9,644 nt of DNA from Planctomycetota bacterium (GTDB lineage Bacteria > Planctomycetota > Phycisphaerae > Tepidisphaerales > Tepidisphaeraceae): positions 1 to 9,644 of the forward strand of contig JAEZED010000191.1 of assembly GCA_023417885.1 (NCBI GenBank), in the 5' to 3' direction. The translations under genes and the position numbers were made by a program. Below, in pieces: positions 1 to 5,849 of the stretch (positions within the stretch are counted from its first letter, which is position 1; every line of letters begins with the position of its first letter). The notes under the pieces are model-generated. The model was given only the letters and a program-made list of their open reading frames with translations, was not told the origin of the DNA and made no database searches.

Positions 1-2194
1 GCGCAGGCTCGCGCTCGGCGCGCACCTGGCCGTTGGAAGCAGCCGTGTCGTCCGCGTTGTCGCGGCGACCGCGCCTGCGACGACGCCGACGGCGGCCGCC
101 CTCGCGAGCGCCTTCACCCTGCTGCCCGGGCTCGCCCGTAGCGGCCGGCTGCGACTCCGCCTCCTCGACGGCCTCCGCGTCCTCCGATTCTTCGGAGACG
201 GCTTCGGCATCCTCGGCCTCGGCCTGTTGAGCGGCCACGGCGGGGCTCTCGTCGTCGCGACGCCCACGGCGCCGACGGCGACGGCGACGACCGCCCTGCT
301 CCTCTTCCTTCGCCTGCGGCGCCGGCTCCCCGTCTGAGGGCTGGCTCTCCCCCTCGTCGTCGTCGAGCAGCGCCCCGGAGCGCAGGGCATCGAGGATGAT
401 CTTCTGGGGATCCTGCGTCATCGCCTCGCGCGCCGCCTGCTCCCCGGCGGCAAGCTCGTCCACGAGCTTCTCAACCTCGTCCAGCTTCAGCTCGCCGAGC
501 TCCACCAGGTCCGCCAGGTGGATCAGGCCGCCCTCCTCTTCGCGGGCCGCCTTTTCCGAACCCTGCGACTTGGCACCATCCCCCTCGCCGCCCCGGCGAC
601 GACGGCGACGACGGCGACGACCACCCGAATCGGGCTGCTCGGCAGCGACCGGCTGAAGCGCCTCGATCTGCACGATGCCGTCCCGGTCGTCCAGGAGTTC
701 GATCGCGACGTCGTCGGCGGCGAGGCTCTCGTCCTGCCGGATCGTGATCGCCTTGCCGCTGGCGCGCTCGAGATCCGCCAAAGCCTGTCGCTTGCTGTTG
801 AGCACGTGCAGCGCGGCGCTCGGAAAGAGCCGCACGCTGATGGCGCGCACCCGATCGTCCGCCGCCGCGACGCGCAGGCGACGCATCACGTCCAGCGCCA
901 TGCTCTCGGGCGTCTTGATGTAGCCGGTGCCGCCGGACCACGGGCAGGGCATGAAGACGCTCTTCTTCAGGTCCGGCCGCATGCGCTGGCGGGTGATCGA
1001 GACGATGCCGAACTCGTTCATCGGCAGGTGCCGGCTCTTGGCCTTGTCCTGCTTGAAGAGGTCCGTCAGCTTGTTGAACAGCGACTCGCGGTGCCGGCTG
1101 TAGCGCAGGTCGATGAAGTCGACGATCACCACGCCGCCCAGGTCGCGCAGGCGGAGCTGGCGGCAGATCTCTTCGGCCGCCTCCATGTCGGTGCGGAAGG
1201 CGGTCTCTTCGGCGTCGTCATGCTCGCGGAACTTGCCGGAGTTCACGTCGATGGCGACGACGGCCTCCGTCGAGTCGATGACGAGCGAGCCGCCGCTGGG
1301 AAGCGGGACGTGCCGGCTGAACATCGTCTCGATCTCGGCCTCGATGCCGGCGGCGTGGAAGAGGGGGACGTGGCCCTGGTAGAGCTGCACGTTCACCTTC
1401 GTCCGCGGCATCAGGAGCCGGAAGAACTGCTTGATGCGGAGGGCCGTCTCCGGCTCGTCGCAGATGACACGATCCACGTCGCTGCTCCAGACGTCGCGCA
1501 CCGTGCGGGTGACGAGGTCCCCTTCGCTGTAGAGCAGCGTGGGGGGCCGGGCATTCTTGCGGTGGTGCTCGATCTGCTCGTAGAGGCGCGTGAGGTACTT
1601 GAAGTCGCGTTCCAGCTCCGCCTTGGTCTTGCCCATGCCGGCGGTGCGGATGATGAATCCGACGTCCTTCGGCGGCTTCAGGCCGTCGAGCACCTTGCGG
1701 AGCCGGCGGCGCTCGGTCTCGTCCTCGATGTTCTTGCTGACGCCCATCTGGGCGACGCCGGGCATCATGACGAGGAAGCGTCCCGGGATGCTGGGATAGC
1801 TGGTGAGGGTCGGCCCCTTGGTGCCGATCCCCTCCTTGATGATCTGCACGACGATGTGGTCGCCGCGGCGCAGGCAGTCCTGGATCGGCGGGCGGTCGCG
1901 CCGGCCGATCTTCTTGCCGACGCGCTCCTGCATCTTGTCCCAGCGTCCGCCCTCGGGGAAGTAGTCGGGGTGGAGGTCCTGGACATGCAGGAAGCCGTTG
2001 CGGCCGTAGCCGAAGTCGACGAAGGCGGCCTGGATGGAACCCTCGACGTTGGTGACTTTGCCGAGGTAGATGTTTCCGACGTTCGAGGCGGCGGAGTCGC
2101 GCTCGAGGTAGATCTCCTCGAGCCTTCCGTCTTCGACCAGGGCGACGCGCACTTCCTCGCCCCGGGAGACGTTCACAAGTAGTTCTTTAGCCAT
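1..2194 (-). CDS. rne: Ribonuclease E/G family endoribonuclease, C-terminus cut by window edge
   Basis: Single-strand-specific endoribonuclease of the Rne/Rng family, which initiates mRNA decay and processes rRNA. 731 codons are visible and no stop is reached. Residues about 35-130 form the S1 RNA-binding region (NVGNIYLGKV, AFVDFG, GFLHV). IIRTAGMGK holds the 5'-monophosphate sensor pair Arg183/Thr184. The metal-binding aspartates are Asp316 (AIDVNSGK) and Asp359 (IVDFIDL), matching E. coli RNase E Asp303 and Asp346. The zinc-link motif reads CPWS (417-420) where E. coli has CPRC, so the second Cys is Ser. From about residue 515 the protein becomes acidic and low-complexity, with nine Arg at 526-534, eight at 636-643 and eight at 701-708, the last two followed by G-R-R. 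The start at 2194 gives MAKELLVN, the usual family N-terminus. No clear Shine-Dalgarno is seen, and a three-codon ATG-AAT-GGC-TAA frame overlaps the start from 2198. The Arg-rich tail favours an E-like over a G-like name. Confidence 0.95.
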   Translation of the reverse strand, partial: MAKELLVNVSRGEEVRVALVEDGRLEEIYLERDSAASNVGNIYLGKVTNVEGSIQAAFVDFGYGRNGFLHVQDLHPDYFPEGGRWDKMQERVGKKIGRRDRPPIQDCLRRGDHIVVQIIKEGIGTKGPTLTSYPSIPGRFLVMMPGVAQMGVSKNIEDETERRRLRKVLDGLKPPKDVGFIIRTAGMGKTKAELERDFKYLTRLYEQIEHHRKNARPPTLLYSEGDLVTRTVRDVWSSDVDRVICDEPETALRIKQFFRLLMPRTKVNVQLYQGHVPLFHAAGIEAEIETMFSRHVPLPSGGSLVIDSTEAVVAIDVNSGKFREHDDAEETAFRTDMEAAEEICRQLRLRDLGGVVIVDFIDLRYSRHRESLFNKLTDLFKQDKAKSRHLPMNEFGIVSITRQRMRPDLKKSVFMPCPWSGGTGYIKTPESMALDVMRRLRVAAADDRVRAISVRLFPSAALHVLNSKRQALADLERASGKAITIRQDESLAADDVAIELLDDRDGIVQIEALQPVAAEQPDSGGRRRRRRRRRGGEGDGAKSQGSEKAAREEEGGLIHLADLVELGELKLDEVEKLVDELAAGEQAAREAMTQDPQKIILDALRSGALLDDDEGESQPSDGEPAPQAKEEEQGGRRRRRRRRGRRDDESPAVAAQQAEAEDAEAVSEESEDAEAVEEAESQPAATGEPGQQGEGAREGGRRRRRRRRGRRDNADDTAASNGQVRAEREPA

Positions 2195-2336
2195 TCATGT
2201 CGTCGCCGGAGACCTGGCGCGACGGGGAGACGCAAGCCCGATGGGGTTGATTGTCCGGAAGGGAGCGGCCGTTTCCCCGGCTTAACGGGTGGCGGCTCTA
2301 CCTGCCGTTCGGCGAGGCCTACATCGGCCTGCCCTG

Positions 2337-2363
2337 CGTTTACCGTCGTGCGGCCCCGGTCAA
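2337..2363 (-). promoter_or_regulatory. Weak sigma70-like promoter candidate upstream of rne
   Basis: On the minus strand TTGACC (2358-2363) is a good -35 match. TAAACG (2337-2342) follows after 15 bases, which is short and only a partial -10 match. The inverted repeat CCTTC-N2-GAAGG at 2366-2377 sits just upstream of the -35. If used, transcription would begin about 130-140 bases before the ribonuclease start. This is pattern matching only. Confidence 0.2.
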
Positions 2364-2457
2364 CCCCTTCTGGAAGGTGGTATTGATCAGGGTGAGGGGC
2401 TGCGGGCCTCCTATGCCCGAGCTGATCGCCCTCGCGGCAGGCCTGTTCGGCCCGCAT

Positions 2458-2492
2458 CTGCCCTCGCGGGGCAGGCGGCCAGCAAGGCCGCC
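2458..2492 (-). terminator. Two adjacent perfect hairpins after ptsI, terminator-like without a U-tract
   Basis: GGCGGCC (2474-2480) pairs perfectly with GGCCGCC (2486-2492) around a 5-base loop. CTGCCC (2458-2463) pairs with GGGCAG (2469-2474) around another 5-base loop. The two stems share only base 2474. They begin 35 bases past the ptsI stop on the minus strand. No run of U follows, so this may be a 3'-end stabiliser or partial terminator rather than a classical intrinsic terminator. Confidence 0.4.
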
Positions 2493-2527
2493 CGATCCGG
2501 GGCATCTCCTTTCATACGCTCGCGGGC

Positions 2528-4276
2528 TCAATACGTTTCCGGAAGAATCTTTCGCAGCTCTTCCTGGAGGTAGTGAGTGACCTGCCGCTCCGAGTCGAAG
2601 CTCATGACGCGGCGGGCAACCTCGCGGGCATGCCTGGCGGTCGTCGTCCGGATGACTTTCTTCACCTCCGGCACGTCCGGCCCGTTCATGCTGAAGGCCG
2701 TCAGGCCCAGCCCCAGCAACAGCAGAGTATACAGCGGGTCGCCTGCCATTTCACCACAGACGCTCACGCCAACGTTGTTCCTGTTCGCCGCCCGGATCAC
2801 GTCGCGGATCAGGCTCAGCACCGCCGGATGGGCCGGATTGAACAGGCCGGCCACCCGCTCGTTGGTCCGATCGACGGCCAGTGTGTACTGGATCAGGTCA
2901 TTCGTCCCGATACTGAAGAAATTGACCTCCCGGGCGAAGTTATTGGCCATCAGGGCCGCGCTCGGAACCTCGATCATCATCCCCACCGGGATCCCGCGGC
3001 GGTACTGCACACCCTCGTCCTCCAGCTCCTCCTCGACGTCCCGCAGCACCATCTTCGCCTGGCGAAGCTCCATGATCGTGCTGATCATCGGGAACATGAT
3101 CCGCAGATCCGCCTCCGCCACCACGCCGCTTGCACGCAGGATCGCACGCAGCTGCCGCTTGAACATCGGCAGGTCATGCAGGCACAGCCGGATGCTCCGA
3201 TCGCCCAGGAACGGGTTACGCTCCGGGCTGCGGGCCTGATCCTGGCTGTATTTATCCGCCCCCAGGTCGAGCGTGCGGATCACCAGCGGACGGCCCGCCA
3301 GGCGCTGCATCGCGTCGGTGTAAGCCTGGAAATGCTCCTCCTCCGTCGGCTCCGTCCCGCCGGAGAGGTAGAGGAACTCCGTCCGGTAGAGCCCAATCCC
3401 CTGGGCGCCGCGATCCAGCGCGTCCTCGATCTCCGTCGGAAACTCGATGTTCGCCAGCAGCTCCACCTGCACGCCGTCCACCGTCCGGGCCGGCAAGTCG
3501 CGCAGGGTCGCCAGGTCCGCCTCCACCACCGCCTGGCGCCGTGCGTATTCCCGGTAGTCCTCGAGCTGCTCCGGCTCCGGATCGACGATCACCAGGCCGC
3601 GCGTGCCGTCGATGATGACGGTGTCCCCTCCGTTCACGGCCATCGTCGCGTTGCCGAGACCGACGACGGCCGGGATGTTCATCGCCCTGGCGACGATGGC
3701 CGTGTGGCTCGTGCGACCCCCGACATCGGTGGCGAACCCCTTGACATGGCTGCGGTCCAGGGCCGCGGTCTGACTGGGGAGCAGGTCGTGGGCGATGACG
3801 GCGATGTCGCGGTCCAGGCGGGTCAGCCCCTCGTGCTTGGCGCCGATCAGCGTGCGCAGCAGGCGCTTCTCGACGTCGAAGATGTCCTTCACCCGCTCCG
3901 AGAGGTAGCGGTCGGGCATCGCGTCGAACTGCTGCGCCAGCCGGCGCATCACCTGGCTCGTGGCATACTCGGCGGTGATCTGCCGCTCCCGCACCGCCTG
4001 GGCCATCTGCTTCTCGAGCGACGGGTCGCTGAGGATTCCGACGTGGAAGTCGAAGATTCCGCCGATCTCCTTGCCGTGCTTGAGCGTGATCTCCGCGGAG
4101 AAGCGGCGCAGCTCGTCGCGGGCGCTGACGAAGGCCTCGTGGAGCCGCACGACCTCCGCCTCGACCTGCTCGGCGGGCACCGCGCGGCGAGGGATCACGA
4201 TGTCCTCCGCGTCCAGCACCACGGCGGTGCTGGTCGTGATCCCGGGAGAGACGCCGATACCCTTGATGATCTCCAT
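2528..4276 (-). CDS. ptsI: PTS Enzyme I (phosphoenolpyruvate-protein phosphotransferase)
   Basis: Cytoplasmic enzyme that takes phosphate from PEP onto its own histidine and passes it to HPr. Numbered from the longer GTG start (585 residues; subtract 3 for the ATG start), GGRTSHTAIVAR carries the phosphorylated His194 (E. coli His189). Downstream are the PEP/Mg2+ site residues: Arg301 in GLYRTEF, Arg337 in IRTLDLGADK, ERNPFLG, Glu439 in MMIEVP, SIGTNDLIQY with Asp463, and the proton-donor Cys510 in VSVCGEMAGDP. Length matches classical EI. There is no N-terminal GAF domain, so this is not the EI-Ntr (PtsP) form. The ATG at 4276 gives MEIIKGIGVSPG, like other EI starts. A GTG at 4285 would add three residues. 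Neither has a strong Shine-Dalgarno. The gene lies 103 bases after ptsH, with a hairpin in the gap. Confidence 0.97.
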   Translation of the reverse strand: MEIIKGIGVSPGITTSTAVVLDAEDIVIPRRAVPAEQVEAEVVRLHEAFVSARDELRRFSAEITLKHGKEIGGIFDFHVGILSDPSLEKQMAQAVRERQITAEYATSQVMRRLAQQFDAMPDRYLSERVKDIFDVEKRLLRTLIGAKHEGLTRLDRDIAVIAHDLLPSQTAALDRSHVKGFATDVGGRTSHTAIVARAMNIPAVVGLGNATMAVNGGDTVIIDGTRGLVIVDPEPEQLEDYREYARRQAVVEADLATLRDLPARTVDGVQVELLANIEFPTEIEDALDRGAQGIGLYRTEFLYLSGGTEPTEEEHFQAYTDAMQRLAGRPLVIRTLDLGADKYSQDQARSPERNPFLGDRSIRLCLHDLPMFKRQLRAILRASGVVAEADLRIMFPMISTIMELRQAKMVLRDVEEELEDEGVQYRRGIPVGMMIEVPSAALMANNFAREVNFFSIGTNDLIQYTLAVDRTNERVAGLFNPAHPAVLSLIRDVIRAANRNNVGVSVCGEMAGDPLYTLLLLGLGLTAFSMNGPDVPEVKKVIRTTTARHAREVARRVMSFDSERQVTHYLQEELRKILPETY

Positions 4277-4352
4277 GGTGCTCACGTCCGGGGCGGCGAT
4301 GCTGAGGGCCGGGAGGCCGCCCGGGCGTCCGTGAGTGTACCGCCTTCGTGCG

Positions 4353-4371
4353 GCCGCCGCGCGTCGGCGGC
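4353..4371 (-). promoter_or_regulatory. GC hairpin between ptsH and ptsI
   Basis: A 7-bp perfect stem (GCCGCCG with CGGCGGC, plus-strand reading) closes a 5-base loop, 8 bases beyond the ptsH stop on the minus strand. No U-tract follows. It could protect the ptsH 3' end or partly attenuate read-through, which would give more HPr than Enzyme I. That role is inferred from position. Confidence 0.4.
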
Positions 4372-4379
4372 GGGAGCCG

Positions 4380-4706
4380 TCACTCCTCCTCGCCGAAGCA
4401 CGCCTCGAAAAGGCGGCTGATCTCTTCGGCAGCCTCCTCCGCGTCCTCGCCGTCGGCGACCAGCCGCAGCCGGGTGCCCTGGGTTGCGGCGAGGGTGATG
4501 ACCGCCATCACGCTCTTGGCGTCGGCGGCGGTCTCCGGGGGCTCCTGGGACTCGGCGCGGCAGAGGGTGATGTCGCTGCGGAACCGGTTGGCCATGTCGA
4601 CCAGCTGCATCGCGGGTCGCGCGTGCAGGCCGTGCCGGTTTTTCACGACGAGTTCGCGCTCTGCCTTGACCAAGGGCTCGCTCCTGACATCGCGGCTCAC
4701 GTCCAT
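4380..4706 (-). CDS. ptsH: HPr phosphocarrier protein
   Basis: Small phosphocarrier that receives phosphate from Enzyme I and hands it to EIIA proteins. The protein has 108 residues against about 85-88 in the usual family member. NRHGLHARPA carries the phosphorylated His28 (His15 elsewhere). AKSVMAVI places Ser65 at the position of the regulatory Ser46 site that HPr kinase uses in other bacteria. The spacing from His to Ser is 37 residues instead of 31, because of an acidic, Pro-containing insertion (about 51-61, ESQEPPETAAD) just before the serine. There is also an N-terminal extension of about 13 residues. The open frame runs further upstream to 4835 inside ptsN, but the ATG at 4706 is preceded by a strong Shine-Dalgarno, AGGGGGGA at 4711-4718. 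It lies 25 bases after the ptsN stop, so the two are very likely co-transcribed. Confidence 0.93.
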   Translation of the reverse strand: MDVSRDVRSEPLVKAERELVVKNRHGLHARPAMQLVDMANRFRSDITLCRAESQEPPETAADAKSVMAVITLAATQGTRLRLVADGEDAEEAAEEISRLFEACFGEEE

Positions 4707-4710
4707 GCGA

Positions 4711-4718
4711 TCCCCCCT
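4711..4718 (-). promoter_or_regulatory. Ribosome binding site that fixes the ptsH start
   Basis: AGGGGGGA on the minus strand ends 4 bases before the ATG at 4706. It is one of only two clear Shine-Dalgarno sites in the window. It supports the short start over the upstream in-frame codons within ptsN. Confidence 0.65.
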
Positions 4719-4731
4719 TCGCTGATGCCGG

Positions 4732-5190
4732 TCACATTCCCTGCTCGCCAAGCAGTTCGATGATGTCCTGGCTGGTGCGGGACTGGCGAAGGAACTTGCG
4801 GAACCGATCGTTGTTGAGCTTCGGCCAGATGACATTCATGGCGGCCAGATGCTCGTCGGCGTTGTCGGGCGAGAGAAGGAGCACGACGCTGAAGACGGGC
4901 TGTCCGTCAAGGCTCCGGAAGTCGATCCCCCCCTGGCTGTTGCCGACGGCCGCGACGGCCCGGGGGACGCTCTTGTGCTTCACGTGGGGGATGGCCACGC
5001 CCTTTCCGAAGCCCGTGGAGCCCTTCTTCTCGCGCTCGATGACGCCGCGGGCCAGGGCCGGGGCGTCGTCCGCGGTGATGGCGCCGGCGGCGACGAGGGC
5101 GTCCACCAGTTCGCGAATGACACCGTCGCGGTCGGCGGACTTGAGATCGGGGATGACTGCTTCGGGCTTGACGAGATCGGAGAAGGTCAT
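4732..5190 (-). CDS. ptsN: PTS EIIA domain protein, nitrogen/fructose family
   Basis: Stand-alone EIIA of the PtsN/FruA-A superfamily, 152 residues (E. coli PtsN has 163). It accepts phosphate from HPr. STGFGKGVAIPHVKHKSV is the family signature, with the phosphorylated histidine at His69 (E. coli PtsN His73). The hydrophobic strand VFSVVLLLSP and the helix around EHLAAMNVIWPKL follow in the expected order. With hpf directly upstream and HPr directly downstream, and no EIIB or EIIC in view, a regulatory role like EIIA-Ntr is more likely than sugar uptake. A fructose-type EIIA cannot be excluded from sequence alone. Start chosen at the ATG at 5190. No good Shine-Dalgarno is visible. Confidence 0.9.
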   Translation of the reverse strand: MTFSDLVKPEAVIPDLKSADRDGVIRELVDALVAAGAITADDAPALARGVIEREKKGSTGFGKGVAIPHVKHKSVPRAVAAVGNSQGGIDFRSLDGQPVFSVVLLLSPDNADEHLAAMNVIWPKLNNDRFRKFLRQSRTSQDIIELLGEQGM

Positions 5191-5236
5191 GAGGCGCGGG
5201 TTCGGAGAGGATCGCGGGGAAAAGAGCGTTCGACGG

Positions 5237-5256
5237 CCGGCCCCGGAGGGCGCCGG
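5237..5256 (-). promoter_or_regulatory. GC hairpin between hpf and ptsN
   Basis: CCGGC and GCCGG form the base, and two more GC pairs sit above a single G-G mismatch around a 4-base loop. It starts 6 bases past the hpf stop on the minus strand. A short TTTT appears about 12 bases later, too far for a standard terminator. It may stabilise the hpf 3' end or tune expression downstream. Confidence 0.35.
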
Positions 5257-5262
5257 AACGCC

Positions 5263-5607
5263 TCAGACAGGGGTATGCCGGATGGTGCTCGCCTCGGCCC
5301 CCTGCTCCGGATGCTTCCGGTTGCGGTGACGGTTCTTGTGCTCGGTGAGCTGCCGCTCCAGCTTATCGAAGCAGGCGTCGACGCACGCCTCGATCGAATC
5401 GGCCCGCGCACTGGCGACGAACATGTTGCGATGCTCCGCGTTGACGATCATTTCAACCTGGAACGCCCCCTTCTCCGCCTCGTGGATGGTGACCTCGATC
5501 TCCTGGATCAGGTCGTAGTACTTGACGAGCCGGCCTGCCTTCTCCTCGGCGTAGGTCTTTGTCTCGGAGGTCAGGTCGATATGACGGGCGGTAATCAACA
5601 CGTGCAT
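5263..5607 (-). CDS. hpf: Ribosome hibernation promoting factor, short form (HPF/YfiA/RaiA family)
   Basis: Binds the small ribosomal subunit in the mRNA/tRNA channel and silences ribosomes during slow growth. The protein has 114 residues. The N-terminus MHVLITARHIDLTSE matches the family's first strand and helix. AEEKAGRLVKYYDLI is the first helix, IEVTIHEAEKG and FQVEMIVNAEH the middle strands, and ADSIEACVDACFDKLERQLTEHKNRHR the basic second helix. It has no long C-terminal dimerisation domain, so it belongs to the short class. About 20 extra His/Arg-rich polar residues end the chain. The start at 5607 has the Shine-Dalgarno GGAAGGAG at 5617-5624. In-frame ATGs upstream, such as 5712, would add non-family sequence. 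Position before ptsN matches the rpoN-hpf-ptsN arrangement of Proteobacteria, but here a DUF502 gene, not rpoN, lies upstream. Confidence 0.93.
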   Translation of the reverse strand: MHVLITARHIDLTSETKTYAEEKAGRLVKYYDLIQEIEVTIHEAEKGAFQVEMIVNAEHRNMFVASARADSIEACVDACFDKLERQLTEHKNRHRNRKHPEQGAEASTIRHTPV

Positions 5608-5616
5608 GTGGCTGGG

Positions 5617-5624
5617 CTCCTTCC
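5617..5624 (-). promoter_or_regulatory. Ribosome binding site that fixes the hpf start
   Basis: GGAAGGAG on the minus strand lies 9 bases before the ATG at 5607. It selects the family-like start over the in-frame ATG at 5712 and the long open frame that continues upstream. Confidence 0.65.
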
Positions 5625-5761
5625 GGAGGTCTTCTCTGTCCACGGAACCGCTGGACGATGCAGCAACCCGCTCCGGGACATCCACCTTCGCTGAGTTCTG
5701 GTATCGGATCATCAGAGGCTCCGGTACGGCGTGAAATGCGGCCTGCAGCCGCTCGGCGGCG

Positions 5762-5767
5762 ATTGTA
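5762..5767 (-). promoter_or_regulatory. Possible -10 element upstream of hpf
   Basis: TACAAT on the minus strand is five of six to the -10 consensus and stands out in very GC-rich DNA. It lies in the 242-base gap between the DUF502 stop and hpf. No good -35 is found at 16-18 bases (GTCAGC at 18 is poor). If real, it would give hpf and the PTS genes their own promoter with a leader of about 150 bases. Confidence 0.25.
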
Positions 5768-5849
5768 GCCGGGTCGGGCGTTCTTGCTGACCAGCGTTCT
5801 GGATCGCGGTTATCGCCCGCTGCCCGCCGGAAACGCCCGTTCGCCCCGC

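Larger units (their letters stand above)
2195..2527. other. Gap between ptsI and rne with no convincing gene
   Basis: 333 bases lie between the ptsI stop and the ribonuclease start. Open frames of about 110 codons exist on both strands (minus 2173-2505, plus 2251-2580). Their translations are Pro/Arg/Gly-rich without recognisable motifs, and both run into neighbouring genes, so I do not call them. The stretch holds two adjacent perfect hairpins near the ptsI end, a weak promoter-like pair in the middle and a 5-bp-arm inverted repeat (2366-2377). It probably acts as the ptsI 3' end plus the 5' leader of the ribonuclease gene. Confidence 0.6.

Noticed and set aside
573..620. GGCGACGAC-like microsatellite as a mobile or regulatory repeat
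   Set aside because: The periodicity is explained by consecutive arginine codons (CGT/CGC/CGG) of the ribonuclease tail.
518..2182. 554-codon open frame on the plus strand
   Set aside because: It lies entirely antisense to the ribonuclease gene, whose translation carries all family motifs. Its own translation is His/Asp/Ala/Leu-rich with no motif. Long antisense frames are expected at this GC content.
2173..2505. 110-codon minus-strand frame between ptsI and rne
   Set aside because: Pro/Arg/Gly-rich, no motif, no good ribosome binding site, and it overlaps the ribonuclease start in another frame. It could only be rescued by conservation in relatives.
2573..4420. 615-codon open frame on the plus strand
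   Set aside because: Antisense to ptsI with no recognisable motif. The composition (His, Arg, Gln, Asp, Val, Pro) is that of a shadow frame of GC-rich coding DNA.
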